IMG/VR virus record: IMGVR_UViG_3300050821_008212
Coordinates: 1 to 36,877 of that record
From: a virus
Direction: 5' to 3' (one strand)
Length of the DNA stretch: 36,877 nt
The notes beneath the pieces were generated by a model. That model made no database searches and was not told the origin of the DNA. It saw only the letters and a program-made list of their open reading frames with translations. Position numbers and translations under genes: made by a program. Positions 26,614 through 34,115 of the stretch are shown one piece after another (the first letter of the stretch is position 1; every line of letters starts with the position of its first letter).

Positions 26614-27075
26614 ATGGGAAGCAGGAAGTACGATTTTACCGAAGATATCGCTGATATTATATGCGACAGATTGATGGATGGGGAAAGCCTTAGAGCCATT
26701 TGCCGCGACCCTGAAATGCCAGCCAAGATCACCGTTCTGAAATGGCTCGCTGCGCATCCACATTTTGCTACCCAATATGCGCGCGCGCGAGATGAACAAG
26801 CTGATTCATTGTTCGACGAAATGGTTGACATAGCCAATACGCCTCAACAAGGCATTAAGGTCGTTACCCGGCCTGGTGGTACTGAAACCACAGTAGCAGA
26901 TATGATCGAGCATCGTAAGCTCCAGATCGATACCCGCAAATGGGTCATCGGCAAGCTGCGCCCGAAAAAATATGGCGATGTTGGGCGTGGCGATCAGCCA
27001 CAGGAAGGCGGCAAGGAGACAGTCGTGCGTGTTGAGGGAGCGCTTCCTGGAGAATTCGAAGACAGCGCCAAATAG
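26614..27075 (+). CDS. Terminase small subunit
   Basis: 153 residues (a TTG at 26605 would add three). DIADIICDRLMDGESLRAIC, RDPEMPAKITVLKWLAAHP, then ATQYARARDEQADSLFDEM is the terminase small subunit/packaging HTH pattern. C-terminal KWVIGKLRPKKYGD is typical of this family. It recognises packaging sites and partners the large subunit. Ends TAG, immediately followed in frame by the large subunit ATG. Confidence 0.85.
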   Translation: MGSRKYDFTEDIADIICDRLMDGESLRAICRDPEMPAKITVLKWLAAHPHFATQYARARDEQADSLFDEMVDIANTPQQGIKVVTRPGGTETTVADMIEHRKLQIDTRKWVIGKLRPKKYGDVGRGDQPQEGGKETVVRVEGALPGEFEDSAK

Positions 27076-28395
27076 ATGTTTCACACTACAGATGCCGGAT
27101 TTAGAGTCAAGCTTCCTGTTCCGCATTTTGATCAACTTCGCGCCTATGAGCAATTCCGCTGGATTAGAGATAGCGTCCGGTTCGCAATTGTGCGATGTGG
27201 ACGAAGGTGGGGGAAGACAGAGCTACTTGGGCGTATAGCCTGCAGCGACGCCATGAAGGGCAAGCTTGTTGGTTATTTTGCCCCAGACTATAAACGCATG
27301 TTGCCTTTTTACAGATTTTGTGAAAAGCTGCTTTTGCCTATTACGGTTTCCGCGTCTCAACAATCCCGTATCATTACCGTCCTTGGGGGTGGCGCCATTG
27401 AGCATTGGACGCTAAATGATCCACATGCCGGGAGGTCGAGAAAATATCATACCGTCTTGATTGACGAGGCAGCATTTGCCGGTCCAGATATGGTAGATAT
27501 TTGGCGTAATGCTATTAAGCCAACGCTGCTTGATTATGGCGGGCGTTGCATCGTGGCTAGCAATACTTATGGAATTGATCCTGATCAATGGTTCTGGAAA
27601 ATCTGCAATGGGCAGATGGAAGGAACCATTTTTCAGGAGTTTCATGCGCCTAGTAGTGGTAATCCATATCTGTCAAGAGGGGAGCTTGCAGACCTAGAAA
27701 GAAATGAGCATCCGCTAGTTTGGAAACAGGAATATCTTGCCGAGTTTGTTGACTGGTCCGGTGATGCGTTTTTCCGCGTTGAGGATATGTTGGTTGATGG
27801 TAGCCCAATCGAGGTTCCAAAGCGCACTGATGGGGTTTTCTGCACAATAGACACGGCGACTAAGACTGGCCGTGAGAATGATGCCACAGCCGTAATTTAT
27901 TGGGCCTGGAACAAGATTGGCGATAATTTTCCGCTGATCATTCTTGATTGGGATATAACCCAAATAGAGGGGGCGCACCTTGAAATTTGGCTTCCAAAAG
28001 TTTTGGACATCTGCGAGGATTATGCAAGGGAATGTCATTCTCGCGGCGGAGTTGCTGGCGCGTTCATAGAGGACAAGGCGTCCGGCATGGTGTTGTTGCA
28101 GAATGCAGAACGACGCTGGCCTGGGCGTGCACATGGAATTAGCTCCGATCTCACCGCGCTTGGTAAGGATGGTCGTGCCCTCAATATATCAGGATATGTC
28201 ACGCGTGGCCAGGTAAAAATCACCAAGCACGCATTCGACAAGGTTGTGGTTTACAAAAAGACCTCGCGAAATCACTTGACGAGCCAAGTATCCGGGTATA
28301 GATATGCGGAGAAAAATCCGTCGCGCGAGGATGACCTTTTGGACGCGTTCTGCTATGGGCCTGCAATCGCGCTAGGTAATCCGGAGGGGTTTTGA
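27076..28395 (+). CDS. terL: Terminase large subunit
   Basis: 439 residues. Walker A CGRRWGKTELL near residue 42, Walker B VLIDEAAFAGP near residue 130, coupling motif ASNTYG, then the RuvC-like nuclease with CTIDTATKTG near residue 257 and catalytic acids in FIEDKASG and REDDLLDAF. An ATPase-nuclease that packages DNA into heads. Starts directly after the TAG stop of the small subunit, same frame. Confidence 0.95.
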   Translation: MFHTTDAGFRVKLPVPHFDQLRAYEQFRWIRDSVRFAIVRCGRRWGKTELLGRIACSDAMKGKLVGYFAPDYKRMLPFYRFCEKLLLPITVSASQQSRIITVLGGGAIEHWTLNDPHAGRSRKYHTVLIDEAAFAGPDMVDIWRNAIKPTLLDYGGRCIVASNTYGIDPDQWFWKICNGQMEGTIFQEFHAPSSGNPYLSRGELADLERNEHPLVWKQEYLAEFVDWSGDAFFRVEDMLVDGSPIEVPKRTDGVFCTIDTATKTGRENDATAVIYWAWNKIGDNFPLIILDWDITQIEGAHLEIWLPKVLDICEDYARECHSRGGVAGAFIEDKASGMVLLQNAERRWPGRAHGISSDLTALGKDGRALNISGYVTRGQVKITKHAFDKVVVYKKTSRNHLTSQVSGYRYAEKNPSREDDLLDAFCYGPAIALGNPEGF

Positions 28396-28617
28396 GTGTC
28401 GGCTTTCACAGACCTGGCGGCATATATATCGCGTATTCGCGCCAATCGTGCCAATGGAGTTCGCGCGTTAGATGAACTCACAACAGAGGAACAGGCCGAT
28501 AAGATTATTGCGGAGTTAAACATTTACGGAGCGGGGGTTCGCGAGCGAGTTATTGCTCATCTTGAGGCGGCGGAAGAGCGTGGGTTTGATTCATATCCAT
28601 CATATTGTGATGATTAA
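28396..28617 (+). CDS. Hypothetical helical protein, GTG start
   Basis: 73 residues from a GTG preceded by GGAGGGG. LDELTTEEQADKIIAELNIY then VRERVIAHLEAAEERGFDS. The segment EEQADKI-I-AE ... EAAEERG is repeated in the gene at 29302 (EEYADKIVAE ... YIAEERG), indicating paralogues. Stop TAA, next ATG in the same frame with no gap. Confidence 0.65.
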   Translation: MSAFTDLAAYISRIRANRANGVRALDELTTEEQADKIIAELNIYGAGVRERVIAHLEAAEERGFDSYPSYCDD

Positions 28618-29037
28618 ATGCGTGTTTATGGCCGGACAACTGACGAGCTAGGCAATAAATCTTGGGTCGTTGTCCAAACCGATTCATCTGGCAACAATGA
28701 ATATGTTTATGTTACCGCCCTCGTCCAGGTTCTTAAGCTTAATCTCGGGGAATCGCCCTTCTATGCAAACTACGGCATCCCCGCTAAAAACAGTGTTATC
28801 CAACAAATCGCCCCGGACTTCTATATCGCATTCACTCAGATGCAATATGCAAAATATTTTGCCAGCTTGATCATTACCAAGGCAGCGGCGACATTCCCAC
28901 CACGGCCGACGTATAATGTGAGCGTGCTGATGACCACAGGAACAAAGTTCCAGGTGGCGATCGACAATGAACAGGTGCCATTCCCGCCGGCTCCATATCC
29001 GGTGAATACGATTATACCTTCACTCACGGCGAGCTAA
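28618..29037 (+). CDS. Baseplate gp25-like/structural protein
   Basis: 139 residues: MRVYGRTTDELGNKSWVVVQ, LVQVLKLNLGESPFYANYGI, then APDFYIAFTQMQYAKYFASL and beta segments. The L-x-L-N-L-G-E-S-P-F-Y-A-N-Y-G motif is a recurrent phage protein resembling gp25-type baseplate proteins. Family assignment is by similarity of pattern only. Tandem TAA-TGA at the end. Confidence 0.6.
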   Translation: MRVYGRTTDELGNKSWVVVQTDSSGNNEYVYVTALVQVLKLNLGESPFYANYGIPAKNSVIQQIAPDFYIAFTQMQYAKYFASLIITKAAATFPPRPTYNVSVLMTTGTKFQVAIDNEQVPFPPAPYPVNTIIPSLTAS

Positions 29038-29254
29038 TGACCAAAGAATCAGCAACTAGCGCCGTCACTTCTGATTTTCCGGAAGCGGCTGGCGCGCCCG
29101 AAAACGAAATTGAAATCACGCCCGAAATGCTTGATGCTGGGTGCGCGGCTATTTCTCGGTTTTTTGTTTTGAGTTGGATGACCCCGAGAAGGTCGTATCT
29201 TTGGTTTTTTCGGAGATGTGGCGGGCGGGGGCCATGGCGGACCTTGTTGGATAA
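29037..29254 (+). pseudogene. Frameshifted small phage protein
   Basis: The frame starting MTKESATSAVTSDFPEAAGA continues to EIEITPEMLDAGCAAISRFF and then becomes aromatic nonsense (SWMTPRRSYLWFF). One frame back, the DNA encodes ELDDPEKVVSLVFSEMWRAG then AMADLVG-stop (TAA at 29252-29254), which fits the family ending. The break lies at a T6 run (29160-29165): one missing T would explain it. Uninterrupted translation needs slippage or a sequence correction. Confidence 0.7.
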
Positions 29255-29301
29255 AACATAGAAAAAAGGGCCGCTCTCGCGGAAGTTTCGAAAGTCCTCA
29301 T

Positions 29302-29514
29302 ATGCAACAAGCCTCACTTCACCAACAGCTCGATATCGAAGAATACGCCGATAAGATAGTTGCAGAAATATGTGAGTTCATAGGGATTGATCTAGCTCAG
29401 AAAGAGCAATTACATAAAATGCTGATGGTGCATCTTTATATTGCTGAAGAGCGCGGCGAGGAACGTCAGCGTCAATCCGAATATGATGCTAAAGCTTTCG
29501 CGACGGGTGATTAA
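29302..29514 (+). CDS. Helical protein, paralogue of the 28396 gene
   Basis: 70 residues from MQQASLHQQLDIEEYADKIV. AEICEFIGIDLAQKEQLHKM then LMVHLYIAEERGEERQRQ. Similar to the 28396 product in EEYADKIVAE and AEERG. First of three genes sharing an ATGCARCAAGCCTC start. Confidence 0.6.
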   Translation: MQQASLHQQLDIEEYADKIVAEICEFIGIDLAQKEQLHKMLMVHLYIAEERGEERQRQSEYDAKAFATGD

Positions 29515-29648
29515 TGCAGCAAGCCTCGCATACTAAATGGGATGATCTTAAGTCATCCGAAAAGTTTAACGTTGTCATAAACGGCATCGGCCTTGCTGGA
29601 GCGCTCGGCATGGTTCTGTTTGCCATAGTCTGTTACCTGTGGCCGTGA
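29514..29648 (+). CDS. 44-residue membrane protein
   Basis: MQQASHTKWDDLKSSEKFNV, then a helix INGIGLAGALGMVLFAIVCY and LWP. ATG overlaps the previous TAA. Shares its first 18 bases with the next gene. A single-pass membrane protein; could be a holin-type peptide, but no lysis partner is near. Confidence 0.55.
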   Translation: MQQASHTKWDDLKSSEKFNVVINGIGLAGALGMVLFAIVCYLWP

Positions 29649-29655
29649 TCTAGTT

Positions 29656-29904
29656 ATGCAGCAAGCCTCGCATGGCCAGCAGCTTACCGGCAATGTCGGC
29701 TTATGGGTTAACGGGGTCCTCGGCTATGCTTACCAGCTTAGCCGCAATGGTGTGGTATTCCAATCCGGCAATTGGAGCGCGGGTCCGCTATATACCGTGC
29801 AAGCGTCAGATATCGGCAGCGTGATTGCTCTCATTGTGACGGCAAGCAATCGAAGCGGGGCGGGGCCGCCAGCTAGCAGTACGCCTGTGTTGATTGTTTC
29901 ATGA
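29656..29904 (+). CDS. Ig/fibronectin-like small protein
   Basis: 82 residues: MQQASHGQQLTGNVGLWVNG, VLGYAYQLSRNGVVFQSGNW, then IGSVIALIVTASNRSGAGPP. The Y-x-x-S-R-N-G ... V-x-A-S-D-I-G-S ... V-T-A-S-N-R-S-G pattern is an Ig-like domain found in phage decoration or tail proteins. Stop TGA is followed in frame by the portal ATG. Confidence 0.65.
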   Translation: MQQASHGQQLTGNVGLWVNGVLGYAYQLSRNGVVFQSGNWSAGPLYTVQASDIGSVIALIVTASNRSGAGPPASSTPVLIVS

Positions 29905-31539
29905 ATGGCGCAGCTCACAACGACTAGTTCACAAGTAGGAAATTCACTTAGAGAAATCCTGCTTAGCGGCGACATTCAACCAGGAGACGAGCCGTCCTAT
30001 CAAGTCTGCAAGCTTCTCTACGAATATCACCCCATCGGCAAGAAGATGGTGGATGCGCCAGTTGCCATGGCGCAATGCCAAAAGCGTATCATCAATATTC
30101 AGAAAGGCCCAGAGGAAAAAGTCAGGAACGCCTTTCTTGATGAGTGGAGGAATATCAGCGCCGATCGTTACATTGCCAACACAGCCAGGCTGTCGAGAGT
30201 CTACGGCATAGCGGCTATCGCGGCGAAGATTAAGGGGGAAGACGACGCTAAGCCTCTTGATTTTGACAAGTTGCAGGATGCCGAGCTATCCTTCAGCGTA
30301 TTTGATCCGCTTAATATTGCTGGCTCGGTTGTTCTCAATCTCAACCCGAATGCATTCGATTTTCTAAAAACCACAGGAATTGCAGTTCAAGGGCAGGCCT
30401 ATCATTCGTCACGCACGATGATCCTTATGAATGAGGATCCGCTATATTTATCATATACGTCTGCCGGGTTCGGGTTTAATGGCCGCTCGGTTTATCAGAG
30501 AGCGCTGTTTGCGCTTAAGTCATTTATCCAATCGATGATCACCGACGATATGATCACGCTGAAAGCCGGCGTGCTCGTTGCCAAGATGAAACCGCCAGGC
30601 GGGATTATCGATCAGGTGATGCAGTTGGCGGCCGGGCTCAAGCGCAGTATAGTGCAAGAAGCGCAAACCGGCAACGTGATTTCGGTTGGCCTCGAAGATG
30701 CGATTGAAACGCTGAACATGCAGAATATTGATGGCGCCTATGGAATGGCGCGCAAGGATATTCTGGAAAATATTGCGCTTAGCGCTGATATGCCAGCAAA
30801 GATTCTCAATTCGGAATCGTTTGCTGACGCGCTGCACGAAGGCGAGGAGGATGCAAAGCTTATCGCCCAGTTTGTGGATCGTATGCGGATTACGATGGAT
30901 CCGCTGTATAGGTTCTTTGACAAGATAGTCCAATACCGGGCCTGGAACAAGGATTTTTACGAGACCATTCAAAACCAGTTCCCCGAGGAATATAGCGGCG
31001 TCGATTATAAGACAGCGTTCATGGAATGGCAGAATAGCTTTATCGCGACTTGGCCCAATCTATTAGAGGAGCCGGATAGCGAGAAAGTCAAGGTTGATGA
31101 AGTCAAGCTCAAGGCGATTATTGCGATTGATGAAGTGTGGTTGCCTGCTCTTGATCCTGAAAATAAAGCCAGGCTTCTTGAGTGGACGCAAGATAATTTG
31201 AATGATTACGAAATGTTGTTCGGGTCGCCGTTAGATTTGGATATAGAGGCGTTTGCGAAATATGAGCCTCCATTGCCGGAAGCAGGGGGGCCGCAAGAGC
31301 CGAAGCCGCAAGCGCCGTTCAGCTCGAAGGATAGTGATAATTATCAAGATGCTACTATGAGCACGTTTGTTACATTTTTGAAGGAAAACGAGGGGAAGAT
31401 TCCAAAGTCCGTTTTTTCCTCAATTAAACGAGAAGGCCAACAAAGAGCAAGAGAAAGAATGCAAGGTGGTCGCGCAGAAGGGATTTTAGATTTTAGTGAT
31501 CTCATTCTACGTGGTGAGAGAGCGATTAGTCCACAGTGA
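29905..31539 (+). CDS. Portal protein (DUF1073 type)
   Basis: 544 residues. Characteristic DUF1073/portal segments: YHPIGKKMVDAPVAMAQC, DKLQDAELSFSVFDPLNIAG, GRSVYQRALFALKSF, then AGLKRSIVQEAQTGNVISV and ADMPAKILNSESFADALHEG. It forms the dodecameric DNA gate. The Pfam family is also annotated as Acb1-like N-terminal; I see no HxT...HxT (2H phosphoesterase) motif in the C-terminal part, so no anti-CBASS activity is inferred. Confidence 0.9.
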   Translation: MAQLTTTSSQVGNSLREILLSGDIQPGDEPSYQVCKLLYEYHPIGKKMVDAPVAMAQCQKRIINIQKGPEEKVRNAFLDEWRNISADRYIANTARLSRVYGIAAIAAKIKGEDDAKPLDFDKLQDAELSFSVFDPLNIAGSVVLNLNPNAFDFLKTTGIAVQGQAYHSSRTMILMNEDPLYLSYTSAGFGFNGRSVYQRALFALKSFIQSMITDDMITLKAGVLVAKMKPPGGIIDQVMQLAAGLKRSIVQEAQTGNVISVGLEDAIETLNMQNIDGAYGMARKDILENIALSADMPAKILNSESFADALHEGEEDAKLIAQFVDRMRITMDPLYRFFDKIVQYRAWNKDFYETIQNQFPEEYSGVDYKTAFMEWQNSFIATWPNLLEEPDSEKVKVDEVKLKAIIAIDEVWLPALDPENKARLLEWTQDNLNDYEMLFGSPLDLDIEAFAKYEPPLPEAGGPQEPKPQAPFSSKDSDNYQDATMSTFVTFLKENEGKIPKSVFSSIKREGQQRARERMQGGRAEGILDFSDLILRGERAISPQ

Positions 31540-32366
31540 TGGATCGGAGCACTCGCCGCGGCTTTTATGAAACTCTCTCAGCTGCAATTAACGACATCAC
31601 AGAGCATGGATTTGACCAGGCCGGCCGCATAGAATATTGGACAATGATGTTGCGCGAGGCGGCGGAGCGTGCTGCAACGCCAGTCTGGCGTATGGAGGAA
31701 ATGCTTCGTGCGGGCCTTAGCGCGATTTATCGACGTCTTGTGGATCGTGGCGGGATTGCTCGCTATCATCCTGGTGTTGCAAGATTTACGCTGCAAAGAA
31801 TCGCGCCACACTTGCGCGCCGAGCTGGATCGACGTATACTCGCGTCTGCCAATTTAATCAAGCTCAATCGGCAGCAAGCGATTGCCAAGACGCTGCAAAG
31901 ATTCCAGGGATGGTCGACGTCGATACCTGCCGGCGGTTCCGATGCAACAGGCAAAAGAGAATCTAGTAGGAATATACGCAAAGCTCTCGCTTCACTCCCA
32001 TTCGAGGACCGGCGAGTTCTCATTGATCAAGGTCACAAGCTCAACGCATCCATCAACGCGGTGGTCGCGCAGCAAGGTAGTGCGATTGCCATCACCTGGA
32101 AATCCCACTGGCGACAGGCTGGTTACGATTACCGCGAAGATCATAAGGAGCGTGACGGTAAGGTTTATGCTATCCGAGGATCGTGGGCGCTTGCGGGCGG
32201 GCTTATGAAAGCAGGCGTCGCTGGCTACTATGAAGACATTACGGCAGTTGGCGAGGAAATCAATTGCCGCTGCTATGCGGAATATATCTATTCTCTCAGG
32301 AATTTGCCAGTGGATATGTTAACGAAGAAGGGCATTGAAGAATTGTCGCATGTTCACGGGGCATAA
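31539..32366 (+). CDS. MuF-like head morphogenesis protein
   Basis: 275 residues from the ATG overlapping the portal TGA. Helical N-terminus (AAERAATPVWRMEEMLRAGL). C-terminal minor head motif: ITWKSHWRQAGYDYREDHKE, then EEINCRCYAEYIYSLRNLP, with the D-x-R-x-x-H and N-C-R-C pair of MuF-type proteins. Final DMLTKKGIEELSHVHGA is repeated beyond the antisense insertion (32588-32638). Confidence 0.85.
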   Translation: MDRSTRRGFYETLSAAINDITEHGFDQAGRIEYWTMMLREAAERAATPVWRMEEMLRAGLSAIYRRLVDRGGIARYHPGVARFTLQRIAPHLRAELDRRILASANLIKLNRQQAIAKTLQRFQGWSTSIPAGGSDATGKRESSRNIRKALASLPFEDRRVLIDQGHKLNASINAVVAQQGSAIAITWKSHWRQAGYDYREDHKERDGKVYAIRGSWALAGGLMKAGVAGYYEDITAVGEEINCRCYAEYIYSLRNLPVDMLTKKGIEELSHVHGA

Positions 32367-32367
32367 G

Positions 32368-32547
32368 TTAGAATAATATATCGTAGGCAATGGCAATCCA
32401 ATTACAAATCTTTATAGCTTGGGATTCGTTTCCGGTAAAAGTGCTTTCTTCCTGTGTTGTCTCGTCTCTAATAGAGATTTCGAATCCATTTGCAGTCTTT
32501 ATAAAAGTGATATATTCATTATTCGTCACTAGCTTAAGTGGATCCAT
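32368..32547 (-). CDS. Antisense accessory gene inserted behind the MuF-like gene
   Basis: 59 residues from MDPLKLVTNNEYITFIKTAN (ATG at 32547, AGGAAT upstream). Small beta-rich protein (FEISIRDETTQEESTFTGNE) ending IKICNWIAIAYDILF. It lies opposite the late operon between the two copies of the MLTKKG tail. No family recognised; a moron is the best description. Confidence 0.6.
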   Translation of the reverse strand: MDPLKLVTNNEYITFIKTANGFEISIRDETTQEESTFTGNESQAIKICNWIAIAYDILF

Positions 32548-32587
32548 TTGTCTGATTCCTATTCTCTTCGCGCCCTTCCCAAGTGAG

Positions 32588-32638
32588 ATGCTCACCAAGA
32601 AGGGCGTCGAAGAATTAGCAAAGGCACGCGCGGCCTAA
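32588..32638 (+). repeat. Duplicate of the MuF-like gene's 3' end
   Basis: Reads MLTKKGVEELAKARAA and stop (TAA), parallel to MLTKKGIEELSHVHGA at 32316-32366: 51 bases each, similar but not identical. There is no upstream frame for it, so it is a leftover tail. It most likely marks the original gene end, with the insertion bringing a replacement tail. Confidence 0.8.
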
Positions 32639-33162
32639 TATGCGTTGGCGTCGGGATGTTCCGTTTCGGAATTGCCGATATCGTGCTGTGCCTCAAGCGC
32701 AGATGATCCGCGCATATAGGTCCAAACCCTGCCGTCTCGCGAAACAAGACCGTCTTTCTGGAGCTTCTGAAGTGTTCCTGCCACAGAGGCATCCTTGAAG
32801 CCGGTCAACTCTACGAGCTTGGCCTGCGTTAATCCATCTGGGTTACCGGACATCAAAGACACGATCGCGTCCTTGACGCCCTTGGCGCGTGGCACGGGGG
32901 CCGTCTTGACGTCGCGGGAGACAGTCGTGGTCTTGGGCGCCCCAACTGGGCCGGCCTTGGCCTTGCGGCCAGGACGCCAACGGGTGCCGTTGCCTGGGGA
33001 AGATCCTACAGGTCCAGGCATAGAGCCGGCGACCATATCCAGCTCGGCGTGCGTCAGTGTGCGGACCGCGGTGCCGCTAGTGATAAGCATTTCATATTTT
33101 GCCGTAGCTAGGCCTACTTCATAAGCCGCCTGCTCGACGGCGTTTCGCATATTCGTAGTCAC
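32635..33162 (-). CDS. Antisense winged-helix regulator
   Basis: 175 residues from GTG 33162 behind AAGGAG. N-terminal helix (NAVEQAAYEVGLATAKYEML), then a Gly/Pro/Lys linker (RWRPGRKAKAGPVGAP) like an AT-hook, and a C-terminal winged helix: VKDAIVSLMSGNPDGLTQAK, VELTGFKDASVAGTLQKLQK then DGLVSRDGRVW. Own promoter upstream (33199-33227). It runs against the head genes. Confidence 0.75.
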   Translation of the reverse strand: MTTNMRNAVEQAAYEVGLATAKYEMLITSGTAVRTLTHAELDMVAGSMPGPVGSSPGNGTRWRPGRKAKAGPVGAPKTTTVSRDVKTAPVPRAKGVKDAIVSLMSGNPDGLTQAKLVELTGFKDASVAGTLQKLQKDGLVSRDGRVWTYMRGSSALEAQHDIGNSETEHPDANAY

Positions 33163-33198
33163 AGTTAACTCCTTGTGCTGAATGGGTTGGTTTTAAGT

Positions 33199-33227
33199 TT
33201 AATAATTCTCCTAAGCGGGAATGTCAA
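33199..33227 (-). promoter_or_regulatory. Strong promoter of the antisense regulator
   Basis: TTGACA (33222-33227), 17-base spacer, TATTAA (33199-33204), about 35 bases before the GTG start. A perfect -35 with optimal spacing supports expression independent of the late operon, as expected for a moron expressed in the lysogen. Confidence 0.7.
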
Positions 33228-33240
33228 GAGGGCAAAATAA

Positions 33241-33444
33241 ATGACATTGCCTTTTTGGCGCACAAGACCTCCCGAACATTTCGTGGAGTTCCATCATCAC
33301 GAACGCCGCATTGCCGATCTTGAGGCCAAGCAGCGCATGGTGCACAAGGCCATCCTTGCCTATGTCGAGGCGGATATTGCCAGTACATGGTTAGCAACGG
33401 CGAGGGAGCTATCCGAAGCTTTGAAGGAAGCGTTGAAAGAGTGA
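33241..33444 (+). CDS. Small His/Glu-rich protein
   Basis: 67 residues: MTLPFWRTRPPEHFVEFHHH, ERRIADLEAKQRMVHKAILA, then SEALKEALKE. A short helical coiled-coil-like protein resuming the late operon after the antisense genes. Function unknown. Stop overlaps the next GTG. Confidence 0.55.
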   Translation: MTLPFWRTRPPEHFVEFHHHERRIADLEAKQRMVHKAILAYVEADIASTWLATARELSEALKEALKE

Positions 33445-33563
33445 GCGTGGCGCAACGGAAGGCTGCGGCGCGCCGGATCAAGCTACGATATCCGCCGCCT
33501 AGACGGAAATCAGGCACAGGAAATGAGCCGCTGATCAAGGGCAAGAAGTTGAGCAAGCGATGA
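33441..33563 (+). CDS. 40-residue basic peptide, GTG start
   Basis: MSVAQRKAAARRIKLRYPPP then RRKSGTGNEPLIKGKKLSKR. GTGA overlap at its start and ATGA at its end, so it fits the operon. Highly basic: likely binds DNA or RNA. Function unknown. Confidence 0.45.
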   Translation: MSVAQRKAAARRIKLRYPPPRRKSGTGNEPLIKGKKLSKR

Positions 33564-33766
33564 CACAGGTTAAATGCAGGACAGCGGGCGGCAATGGAAT
33601 GACCCAGGCGGCGTGGAAATATATTCTGAAGCGGGAATGTGCCATTGAAAATGCGGTCGCCTGGTCGCGCAAGAAAAAGGAAATTGCGGATGCCGAGGCC
33701 AAAGCGAAGATAACGCTTCCAAAGCTCAAGTGGATGGAACGCAATGCCCCTGACAGCCAAGGGTGA
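33560..33766 (+). CDS. Small hypothetical protein
   Basis: 68 residues: GGNGMTQAAWKYILKRECAI, then ENAVAWSRKKKEIADAEAKA. A charged helix dominates. The next gene starts inside its end. Function unknown. Confidence 0.5.
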   Translation: MTQVKCRTAGGNGMTQAAWKYILKRECAIENAVAWSRKKKEIADAEAKAKITLPKLKWMERNAPDSQG

Positions 33767-34115
33767 GGAGATCAAGGGCGCGCTCACCAAAGAGTATGGC
33801 GAGAAAAAGGGCGAGCAGGTCCTATATGCTGGAAAAAACAAAGGGACATTTACGGGCATAGATAGTGATACGCTAAACCGCATTGCCGACGCCGTTGGAA
33901 GGCTTGTCGCGCGGTTCGATGCAATGTGTGCAAAGCGTGATTCTGATGAATCCATTAGAAAAGCAGCTTTGGCAAAAGTGACATTGGCGCATCCAACGAA
34001 CCCCGGACGGACTGAAGAATTCAAGAAGACATTAGAACGTGCATTAACAATTGCAGCCAGGACGCCAAACCAAAATGATCCACGCGGCGGGCGTTCTCTT
34101 TCTAGCCCCGGATGA
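33744..34115 (+). CDS. Small phage protein (EYGEKKGEQ type)
   Basis: 123 residues. LTAKGEEIKGALTKEYGEKK, GEQVLYAGKNKGTFTGI is a recurring phage motif (K-G-x-K-I ... Y-G-x-K-K-G-E-x-V-x-Y-A-x-x-N). The C-terminus is helical. Overlaps the Nudix-fusion start by 41 bases. Probably a head-associated protein. Confidence 0.65.
   Translation: MPLTAKGEEIKGALTKEYGEKKGEQVLYAGKNKGTFTGIDSDTLNRIADAVGRLVARFDAMCAKRDSDESIRKAALAKVTLAHPTNPGRTEEFKKTLERALTIAARTPNQNDPRGGRSLSSPG

Noticed and set aside
29905-31539. Acb1 anti-CBASS activity in the DUF1073 protein
   Set aside because: No pair of HxT motifs is visible; a plain portal fits.
32390-32638. Plus-strand 82-codon ORF ending in MLTKKGVEELAKARAA
   Set aside because: Only its last 16 codons are meaningful; the rest is the shadow of the antisense 32368 gene.
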